From: Corynebacterium yonathiae
GTDB taxonomy: Bacteria; Actinomycetota; Actinomycetes; Mycobacteriales; Mycobacteriaceae
Assembly: GCF_022288805.1 (NCBI RefSeq)
Contig: NZ_JAKOPM010000001.1
Span: 186,001 to 250,000, forward strand
Direction of reading: 5' to 3'
Length of the DNA: 64,000 nt
Under the pieces are notes generated by a model, which was not told the origin of the DNA, did not search any database, and saw nothing but the letters and a program-made list of their open reading frames with translations. Positions 57,459 to 64,000 of the stretch are shown here, piece by piece (the first letter of the stretch is position 1; every line of letters begins with the position of its first letter). The translations under genes and the position numbers were made by a program.

Positions 57459-58367
57459 ATGAGCACAGGTATGACAGCAAAGACTGGCGTCGACACCTTT
57501 GGACGCATCGGCGTCGCCATGGTCACCCCGTTTGATCGTGACGGTGCGCTGGACGTTGCAGCAGGTCGTCGCCTAGCAGCTCATCTCGTTGACAATGGCG
57601 TTGATTCGCTCATCCTCGGTGGAACCACGGGCGAGTCACCGACCACCTCGGTTGAAGAGAAGCTGGAGCTGCTCAAAGCCGTAAAGGAAGAAGTAGGAGA
57701 CCGCGCAAAGCTTTGCGCCGGTGCTGGAACGAATGACACCGCAGCCTCCATCAAGTTAGCTAAGGCCACCGCGGAGGCGGGGGCAGATAGCCTATTGGTG
57801 GTTACTCCGTACTACTCTAAGCCTTCCCAAAAGGGCGTTTACGAGCACTTTGCCGCAGTCGCGCAAGCCACGGATCTACCGATCTGTGTCTATGACATCC
57901 CTGGCCGCTCGGGCATCCCAGTAGCGCCGGATACACTCCGCCGCCTAGCGGAATTGCCGACCATCCAAGCCGTGAAGGACGCCAAGGGCGATCTTCCTGC
58001 GGCCGCAGAACTCATCCGAGAAACCGGTCTGGCCTGGTATTCCGGTGACGATCCGATTAACCTGCCGTGGCTTTCCCTCGGTGCTTCTGGTTTTATCTCC
58101 GTCATCGGCCATGTTGCACCGCGTGCCTTGGCAGAACTTTATGAAGCTTTCGACGCGGGCGATATGGCCCGCGCCCGAGAAATCAATGTAACTACGCTCC
58201 TTCCGCTTACCCATGCACAAGCACGGTTGGGCGGAGCGACTTTTGCAAAGGAAGCCCTGCGCCTGCAGGGCATCGAAGTAGGCGATACCCGTCTTCCCAA
58301 CACCGCTGCGAGCGAGGAGGAACGCGAGGTACTTCGCCGTGATCTGGAACAATCTGGAGTCCTCTAA
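57459..58367 (+). CDS. dapA: 4-hydroxy-tetrahydrodipicolinate synthase
   Basis: DapA condenses pyruvate with aspartate semialdehyde at the start of lysine/DAP synthesis. The 302-residue TIM-barrel protein has [24 protein letters not shown], the YDIPGRSGI segment with the active-site Tyr, and QAVKDAKGD with the Schiff-base Lys. ATG 57459 fits a leaderless promoter; ATG 57471 is an alternative. The RNase J gene follows 2 bases later, as in several Actinobacteria. Confidence 0.96.
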   Translation: MSTGMTAKTGVDTFGRIGVAMVTPFDRDGALDVAAGRRLAAHLVDNGVDSLILGGTTGESPTTSVEEKLELLKAVKEEVGDRAKLCAGAGTNDTAASIKLAKATAEAGADSLLVVTPYYSKPSQKGVYEHFAAVAQATDLPICVYDIPGRSGIPVAPDTLRRLAELPTIQAVKDAKGDLPAAAELIRETGLAWYSGDDPINLPWLSLGASGFISVIGHVAPRALAELYEAFDAGDMARAREINVTTLLPLTHAQARLGGATFAKEALRLQGIEVGDTRLPNTAASEEEREVLRRDLEQSGVL

Positions 58368-58369
58368 GA

Positions 58370-60514
58370 ATGAATGAACCCCGTAACCGTTCCCGCAAGG
58401 TGACCCGCAAGGCGGGACCACCGGCGGAAAACGAAACCGCCTCCAACGAGGCGGCTTCGCCAGTTTTCCAAGCCCCAGCAACTGATGCGGGCAACTCCGC
58501 GCAGGATAATTCGGCTAATGGCGACAAGGAAAACTCTAACAAGAAGAATTCTTCCGATAATCACAACGATGGTGGCGGCAATAATCGTCGCTCCCGTTCC
58601 CGTGGCAGCCGCGGCCGTGGTCGTGGTGGCAATGGCAATAACCACGGTGGTAATAACAATCACGGTGGCAATAACAAGAATGGCAATGGCAAGAACGGAA
58701 ATGGCAACGGTAAGGGCCGTGGCCGCAATAACCGAGGTCGCCGCAACGTGCCTAAGTCTATGCAGGGCGCCGATCTGACCAAGCGCCTGCCGGAGCCGCC
58801 AAAGCAGCCGAAGGATGCGCTGCGTATTTACGCTTTGGGTGGCATTTCGGAAATCGGCCGTAATATGACCGTCTTCGAGTATGGTGACGACCTCATCATC
58901 ATCGACTGCGGTGTGCTCTTCCCGTCCTCCGGTGAGCCAGGAGTGGACCTCATCCTGCCTGACTTCGGTCCGATTGAGAAGAAAATCCACAAGGTCAAGG
59001 CTCTCGTCGTTACTCACGCGCACGAGGACCACATCGGTGCCATCCCGTGGCTGCTCAAGCTGCGCCCAGATATCCCAATCGTTGCTTCCCGCTTCACTAT
59101 CGCGCTTATTGCTGCGAAGTGTAAGGAACATCGTCAGAAGCCGAAGTTCGTCGAGGTTAATGAGAAGTCCGACGTAACCTACGGCCCGTTCCGCGTACGC
59201 TTCTGGGCAGTCAACCACTCCGTGCCAGATGCCCTAGGCATCATGTTGGGAACCCCGGCAGGCAATATCATCCACACCGGTGACATCAAGCTGGACCAGA
59301 CCCCACTGGATAATCGTCCAACGGACCTACCAGCCCTGTCCCGCTATGGTGATGAGGGCGTTGACCTCATGCTGTGTGATTCCACCAACGCCACTGTGCC
59401 TGGTGTATCTGCCTCTGAGGGCGATATCCCCGCTAACTTTAAGCGCCTAGTTGCCGGAGCAAAGCAGCGCGTTATCTTGGCATCCTTTGCTTCCAACGTC
59501 TATCGCGTCCAGGCCGCTATCGACGCAGCCGTGGCAAACGGCCGCAAGGTGGCCTTCAACGGTCGTTCGATGATGCGCAATATGGAAATCGCGGAGAAAA
59601 TGGGCTTCTTGAAGGTCCCACGCGGCACTATCATCCCTATCGATGAAGCCGCCAAGATGGCTCCGCATAAGACCATGCTGATTACCACCGGTACCCAGGG
59701 CGAGCCGATGGCTGCCCTGTCCCGAATGGCTCGCCGCGAGCACCGTCAGATCACCGTCCGCGACGGCGATACCATCATCTTCTCCTCCTCGCTTATTCCA
59801 GGCAATGAGGAAGCCGTCTACGGCGTGATCAACATGTTGTCCCAAATTGGTGCCAACGTCATTACTAACCAGGACGTCAAGGTGCACGCTTCTGGCCACG
59901 GTTATGCCGGCGAGCTTCTTTTCTTGTACAACGCAGCCCGCCCGCGCAACGCTATGCCGGTCCACGGCGAGTGGCGCCACCTGCGTGCCAATAAAGAACT
60001 GGCCATTTCTACTGGCGTAGACCGCGATCGTACGGTTCTTGCTCAAAACGGCGTGGTCGTGGATCTGCGCAAGGGCCGAGCCGAGGTTGTAGGCCAGATG
60101 CAGGTCGGCAACCTCTACGTTGATGGCGTTTCCATGGGCGATGTGGATGCTGATACCTTGGCGGATCGCACCAACCTGGGTGCCGGCGGCGTGGTTTCAA
60201 TCACCTGCGTGATTGATAACCGCACCTCGCGCTTGCTGGAGCACCCGACGGTATCTACCACGGGCTTCTCCGATGATGACCGCGGCATCGTGCCGGAGGT
60301 TGCAGAGATGGTGGAAAACACCATGAACGATCTCGCTGCAGAAGGCGAGAACGATACCTATCGCATGGTGCAGAAGCTGCGCCGCAAAGTGTCCAAGCTC
60401 ATGGACTCCAAGTACAAGCGCGAACCCGTTATCTTGCCGACCATCGTGCCGACCAACTCCGGCCCGTTGGTTACCGATGAGGAGGACGTCGACGCTTCTC
60501 GTGAGTCCCTGTAA
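58370..60514 (+). CDS. rnj: Ribonuclease J
   Basis: RNase J is a metallo-beta-lactamase ribonuclease with 5'-3' exonuclease and endonuclease activity. The 714-residue product has an unusual N-terminal extension of about 148 residues, low complexity and rich in Asn/Gly/Arg, then the beta-lactamase core with the zinc motif THAHEDHIG (His 216, His 218, Asp 220, His 221), the beta-CASP domain and a C-terminal domain. The stop of dapA lies 2 bases upstream, suggesting co-transcription. The extension resembles RNA-binding disordered regions. Confidence 0.95.
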   Translation: MNEPRNRSRKVTRKAGPPAENETASNEAASPVFQAPATDAGNSAQDNSANGDKENSNKKNSSDNHNDGGGNNRRSRSRGSRGRGRGGNGNNHGGNNNHGGNNKNGNGKNGNGNGKGRGRNNRGRRNVPKSMQGADLTKRLPEPPKQPKDALRIYALGGISEIGRNMTVFEYGDDLIIIDCGVLFPSSGEPGVDLILPDFGPIEKKIHKVKALVVTHAHEDHIGAIPWLLKLRPDIPIVASRFTIALIAAKCKEHRQKPKFVEVNEKSDVTYGPFRVRFWAVNHSVPDALGIMLGTPAGNIIHTGDIKLDQTPLDNRPTDLPALSRYGDEGVDLMLCDSTNATVPGVSASEGDIPANFKRLVAGAKQRVILASFASNVYRVQAAIDAAVANGRKVAFNGRSMMRNMEIAEKMGFLKVPRGTIIPIDEAAKMAPHKTMLITTGTQGEPMAALSRMARREHRQITVRDGDTIIFSSSLIPGNEEAVYGVINMLSQIGANVITNQDVKVHASGHGYAGELLFLYNAARPRNAMPVHGEWRHLRANKELAISTGVDRDRTVLAQNGVVVDLRKGRAEVVGQMQVGNLYVDGVSMGDVDADTLADRTNLGAGGVVSITCVIDNRTSRLLEHPTVSTTGFSDDDRGIVPEVAEMVENTMNDLAAEGENDTYRMVQKLRRKVSKLMDSKYKREPVILPTIVPTNSGPLVTDEEDVDASRESL

Positions 60515-60544
60515 ATAGCACGGGACCGCACCTTAAATTGGACG

Positions 60545-60583
60545 AAGCCCCAGCATGCCAACCAGCTCGGTATGCTGGGGCTT
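60545..60583 (+). terminator. Stem-loop that overlaps the next gene's -10 and start
   Basis: AAGCCCCAGCAT (60545-60556) pairs perfectly with ATGCTGGGGCTT (60572-60583); inner GU and GC pairs extend the stem. The 3' arm contains TATGCT, the -10-like site 7 bases before ATG 60584, and ends directly at that start codon. No long T-run follows. Confidence 0.75.
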
Positions 60584-61207
60584 ATGTCGTTTTCTTCTGC
60601 CGAGCGTGCCAAGATGGTCGCGCTATTTCATAAGCTTGGACCCGATGCCCCTACCTTGTGCGAGGGCTGGACTACTCGCGACTTGGCCGTGCATCTGTGG
60701 GTGCGAGAAAATCGCCCCGTCGCAGCCGCCGGAATCTTTATCAACGCACTGTCTGGTCAGCTGGAGAAGGAATCACGTACGGCGGCTGAGCGTGATTTTG
60801 ATGAGCTGGTTGATGACTGGGGGAGGGGGCCGGCCACCTATAATCCGGTTCGTTTTGTGGAGGCTCAGCAAAATTTCGTGGAGCATTTTGTGCACCACGA
60901 GGACATGCGTCGGGCTAATGGAATGGGTCCGCGGGATTTCTCCGCCCGGATCAAGCAGCAAATGCATAGCTACCTGAAACCCTTAGCTAAGGCGGCCCTG
61001 CGAAAATCCACCCGCCCAGTCATTATCCAGCCCGAAGGCTTGCTCCGCATTGTCGCAGCGGATAAGCATCACGTGGCTGACAAGGGTGATGCCGTAGTCA
61101 GAGTGACAGGCGAGGTTGGCGAGCTCATCCTGTGGTCCTTTGGGCGGGAGGCTGCCGAAGTTTCAGTCGAGGGAGATGCCACGGCCATCGTAAAGTCAAT
61201 TTTCTAA
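60584..61207 (+). CDS. Mycothiol-transferase-fold (TIGR03085-like) protein
   Basis: A 207-residue protein of the DinB/mycothiol-maleylpyruvate-isomerase group: the N-terminal helix bundle has AERAKMVALFHKLGPDAPTL and a His-containing EHFVHHEDMRRANGMGPRD (about residues 97-115), fitting the metal-binding His motifs of the family. The reaction is unknown; a thiol-linked function is inferred because mycothiol is present. ATG 60584 fits a leaderless promoter. Between rnj and ftsK, as in mycobacteria. Confidence 0.8.
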   Translation: MSFSSAERAKMVALFHKLGPDAPTLCEGWTTRDLAVHLWVRENRPVAAAGIFINALSGQLEKESRTAAERDFDELVDDWGRGPATYNPVRFVEAQQNFVEHFVHHEDMRRANGMGPRDFSARIKQQMHSYLKPLAKAALRKSTRPVIIQPEGLLRIVAADKHHVADKGDAVVRVTGEVGELILWSFGREAAEVSVEGDATAIVKSIF

Positions 61208-61325
61208 TCTTGATATAGCCATCAATACTGAAGTCCTCGCTGCATGAGGGTGATGTCTCGTCAGGCTGTGGAGCTAAGCGCTAAAGAAACGCGTGTGGCT
61301 AATGTGATTTATGGGGTGGCCCGGT

Positions 61326-61331
61326 TAGAGT
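61326..61331 (+). promoter_or_regulatory. Predicted -10 of ftsK (leaderless)
   Basis: TAGAGT ends 6 bases before ATG 61338; no other ribosome binding site is visible. Confidence 0.5.
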
Positions 61332-61337
61332 AGAGGC

Positions 61338-64000
61338 ATGTCTGTCAAAAATGCCTCATCGCGCGGGACGCGCCGAAAGTCGAATCGTTCACGGCCATCC
61401 GGCCGCAGCCGGTCCGGTGCTGGCATGCCGGAGACCTTGGCCATGACGTCTTCGCATCAGCGCGCAGCGGCGACCTCGCAGGAGCGCACGGGCAGTGCGT
61501 TCCGGGCCGTCGGCAAGGGCTTGGGCGTGGCATTTGGTGCCACGGCTCGCGGTATGGGAAATATGGCGCGAGGCATAAGCCATGGAATGGCCGGGCTCAA
61601 GCCCAGCGAAGATGCATATGACACTAAGGAGTACGAGACGACGAGGGAGCCGGAAGAAATTTCTGCACGCGGGGAGAAAAAGAAGCAAAGCAAGGTTACT
61701 CGTGCGCGCGACGTAGAGGCGGAAGAAGACTTTTCCGCTATGGAAGTGGGCGAGTCAGAAGCGCGCGGCATTCAGGTAAAAAATCCCGATGCGGTAGCAC
61801 TGGTGCTTATCGGTATTGCCATCGTGCTCGCGGCCACGGTCTGGTTCGGTGTCGCCGGCCAAGTAGGCGCCTGGGTGGGCAATATCGTGCGCTATGTCAT
61901 TGGTGCGGGCGCCTGGGTGCTTCCGGTGGCCCTAGTAGCTTTGGCCATTGCCCTTATGATGGATATTTCCGGCCCTGCGGGTCACTTCAAACCGCGCATT
62001 GTGGGCGGAGTCAGCATCATCGTCTTGGCCATGCTGAGCCTCATCCATATCTTTGCTGGAACCCCTGAGCTTGGCTTTACCCCGGACAGCGCTGGTGGTG
62101 CTGGCGGTGTTATCGGCTACGGCATCGGTGGCCTTTTGGAAACTGCCTTCACGTCCTTCGTTGCCGTGCCATTGCTTTTTCTGGTGATAATTTACGGCGC
62201 TTTGCTGGTCACCGGGATTACCATCCGCGAGGCCTACGAGTTGGTGGCCGATGCCATTGGTGCGGCTTTCTCTCGCTTCGGCGGAGCCGAGGATGACTCT
62301 TATGACGATGAAGGTGATGACCTTTATGGCCACGTCACCGGTGATATCGATGACATTGCAGAAGGCCGCGAGCGCAGCGAACGCCCCGCACGACCTGCGA
62401 CCAAACGCCGTTCCTCTGAACGTGGGGGAAGCCTACGCGCTTTCCGACGCTCCTCCGAAGACCCTGCCCCGCATGGTTCCTCTTATCCGGTAGATTCCCC
62501 CGCTGCGGCAGAAGAGGAACACGCAACCCGCACCTTCAGTGCGCCAAAGCGCGATGGTTTCCAAACCGTGTCCAACCCCGCCGATAAGCCGGCAGAGCGC
62601 GAGATGGGGGATACCGATGAGAGCCCAGTGGTAGAAGACACCGCTGTTTCTTCGCCCGCTCAGCCAGAGTCTGCGGATCCGGAACCAACGCGCGTTTTGG
62701 GCACCGCGCGCCAGCGTCCTGCTTCTAATTCTTCTCGCTCTGCTGCCGCAGCGGGTTCCGCTGCAGGCTCCGCTGTGGGGTCGGCTACTGGCGCGGTGGC
62801 CGGCGCTGCTGGTGCTGCTGGTGCGGCAAGTGGCGCAGCCAAAACTGCTGCCGCCGGAGCTGCAGGTGCCGCTGGTGCGGCAGCAGCCGGTGCTGCTGCA
62901 GGTGCTGCCGGCGCCGCTGCAGAAGGAGGTGCGGATGCGGTCTCATCCGCACACGAGAAGGCTCGCCAGCTCTTCCGTGAGCGTTCCGGGCGCGACGCCA
63001 CGACCGGCGCGCAAGTGGATAACGCTGAGCCTGCAACCGAAACCGCAGGAGGGACGAGCTCTACAGCTGCTCCTGCACCTGCTGCGCAGTTTGGTAACGA
63101 GAATTACGCGGTTCCCAGTACTGACTTGCTAACTCCGGGTACTCCGGCCAAAGAGCGTACCGAGATTAATGACCGCATTATCGAGGCCATCACCGATGTC
63201 TTCGAAGAGTTCAAGGTGGATGCCCAAGTAACCGGCTTCAGCCGTGGTCCGACAGTGACCCGCTATGAAATCGAGCTGGGGCCAGGCGTCAAGGTATCCA
63301 AGATTACGAACCTACAATCCAACTTGGCCTACGCTGTGGCCACGGATAATCTGCGCTTGTTGACGCCTATTCCAGGCAAATCTGCAGTTGGTATCGAGGT
63401 TCCGAACCCCGACCGCGAAATGGTTCACCTGCGCGAGGTACTGGATGCGCCAGCCATGACCAGCTCGCCAGACCCTATGCTCATCGGATTGGGCAAGGAC
63501 ATTGAAGGCGAATACACCTCCTTCTCAGTACAGAAAATGCCGCACTTGTTGGTCGCTGGTGCTACCGGTTCGGGTAAGTCCGCCTTTGTAAACTCCATGT
63601 TGGTCTCGCTGCTTACCCGCGCTACCCCAGAGCAGGTTCGCCTCATCCTGGTGGATCCAAAGATGGTGGAGCTTACCCCGTACGAGGGTATTCCGCACCT
63701 GATTACGCCCATCATCACTCAGCCGAAGAAGGCGGCGGCTGCCTTGCAGTGGCTGGTGGAGGAGATGGAGCAGCGCTACATGGATATGAAGGCTGCTCGT
63801 GTGCGCAAGATCGAGGACTATAACCGCAAGGTTGTCTCCGGTGAATACCAAGCGCCCGCAGGTTCCGAGCGCGAGGTTCGCCCGTACCCGTACATTGTCT
63901 GCGTCGTCGACGAGCTGGCCGACCTCATGATGACCGCGCCGAAGGAGATCGAGGACTCCATCGTCCGCATCACCCAGAAAGCGCGTGCCGCCGGTATTCA
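61338..64000 (+). CDS. ftsK: DNA translocase FtsK, N-terminal 887 codons
   Basis: FtsK pumps DNA at the septum and activates Xer recombination. The gene runs off the right edge; 887 codons are visible and open. After a basic, disordered N-terminus (about 1-145) come about four transmembrane helices (about 153-300), a long linker (about 300-620) including an Ala/Gly-rich stretch at about 467-535, an alpha domain (from about residue 610) and the motor with Walker A GATGSGKS (Lys 747) and VDELADLMM (about 857-865). ATG 61338 is the first in-frame start and fits a leaderless promoter. The C-terminal gamma domain lies outside the window. Confidence 0.95.
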   Translation, partial: MSVKNASSRGTRRKSNRSRPSGRSRSGAGMPETLAMTSSHQRAAATSQERTGSAFRAVGKGLGVAFGATARGMGNMARGISHGMAGLKPSEDAYDTKEYETTREPEEISARGEKKKQSKVTRARDVEAEEDFSAMEVGESEARGIQVKNPDAVALVLIGIAIVLAATVWFGVAGQVGAWVGNIVRYVIGAGAWVLPVALVALAIALMMDISGPAGHFKPRIVGGVSIIVLAMLSLIHIFAGTPELGFTPDSAGGAGGVIGYGIGGLLETAFTSFVAVPLLFLVIIYGALLVTGITIREAYELVADAIGAAFSRFGGAEDDSYDDEGDDLYGHVTGDIDDIAEGRERSERPARPATKRRSSERGGSLRAFRRSSEDPAPHGSSYPVDSPAAAEEEHATRTFSAPKRDGFQTVSNPADKPAEREMGDTDESPVVEDTAVSSPAQPESADPEPTRVLGTARQRPASNSSRSAAAAGSAAGSAVGSATGAVAGAAGAAGAASGAAKTAAAGAAGAAGAAAAGAAAGAAGAAAEGGADAVSSAHEKARQLFRERSGRDATTGAQVDNAEPATETAGGTSSTAAPAPAAQFGNENYAVPSTDLLTPGTPAKERTEINDRIIEAITDVFEEFKVDAQVTGFSRGPTVTRYEIELGPGVKVSKITNLQSNLAYAVATDNLRLLTPIPGKSAVGIEVPNPDREMVHLREVLDAPAMTSSPDPMLIGLGKDIEGEYTSFSVQKMPHLLVAGATGSGKSAFVNSMLVSLLTRATPEQVRLILVDPKMVELTPYEGIPHLITPIITQPKKAAAALQWLVEEMEQRYMDMKAARVRKIEDYNRKVVSGEYQAPAGSEREVRPYPYIVCVVDELADLMMTAPKEIEDSIVRITQKARAAGI
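62737..62945 (+). repeat. Ala/Gly low-complexity coding repeat in ftsK linker
   Basis: About 70 codons of almost only Ala and Gly with Ser/Thr (residues about 467-535), read from GCT/GCC/GCA and GGT/GGC units such as GGTGCTGCTGGTGC and GCCGGTGCTGCTGC. Codons vary, so it is not a pure microsatellite. Confidence 0.85.

Overview
The window is chromosomal DNA from a Corynebacterium or very close relative. It has moderate-to-high G+C, carries mycothione reductase, MecA-type penicillin-binding lipoprotein, DUF2469, DUF2631 and Rpf-type genes, and its gene order matches (inverted) the Mycobacterium tuberculosis block from rnhB/Rv2901c down to ftsK/Rv2748c as I remember it. The species cannot be fixed from sequence alone. 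Nearly all of the window is conserved core genome. I found no prophage, insertion sequence, CRISPR array, rRNA, tRNA or defence island.

Layout. 1-5.5 kb: 3' end of rnhB, DUF2469, yraN, a YifB/ComM-type ATPase, dprA, xerC, and a convergent secreted M23 peptidase. 5.8-12.1 kb: translation and lipid genes rpsB, tsf, pyrH, frr, cdsA, rlmN, with a LapA-domain gene on the other strand. 12.1-14.6 kb: an ABC ATPase/permease pair of unknown substrate. 14.7-21.9 kb: DUF2631, dxr, rseP-type protease, ispG, a penicillin-binding lipoprotein and map. 22.1-23.2 kb: the only visibly decaying stretch, with a small secreted protein gene and a broken paralogue. 23.2-29.7 kb: mycothione reductase, alpha/beta hydrolase, mqo, SelO and PhzF. 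29.7-33.4 kb: a NarL-type two-component system followed by an ABC exporter. 33.4-39.2 kb: a GalT-like DUF4921 gene, yaaA, proS, a small membrane protein, an Rpf-type gene and a DUF4439 lipoprotein. 39.2-48.8 kb: rimP-nusA-ylxR-infB-rbfA-nrnA-MATE, then a metallophosphoesterase overlapping the 4'-phosphopantetheinyl transferase. 48.8-54.5 kb: truB, ribF, nucleoside hydrolase, rpsO, pnp. 54.5-64 kb: AMIN-like lipoprotein, VOC protein, dapB-thyX-dapA-rnj, a mycothiol-transferase-fold protein, and the first 887 codons of ftsK.

How the genes work together. There are coherent sets for ribosome and RNA biology (rpsB, tsf, frr, rimP, nusA, infB, rbfA, rpsO, truB, rlmN, pnp, rnj, nrnA), the MEP isoprenoid pathway (dxr, ispG), the lysine/diaminopimelate and cell-wall supply (dapA, dapB, PBP, M23, Rpf), and chromosome processing (xerC, ftsK, dprA).

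The most informative pattern I found is regulatory rather than a new gene system. About eighteen start codons lie only 6-8 bases downstream of a TANNNT -10-like hexamer and lack a ribosome binding site, so they are predicted to give leaderless mRNAs. Several of these promoters are packed back to back in 23-67 bp intergenic gaps. Other points worth checking are a hairpin, -10 and start codon superimposed at 60545-60586, a 20-bp inverted repeat containing DnaA-box-like sites at 731-786, a pair of genes predicted to add and remove phosphopantetheine (47278-48761), the pseudogene at 22485-22863, and low-complexity linkers in FtsK, IF-2 and RNase J. I did not find a convincing undescribed biological system.
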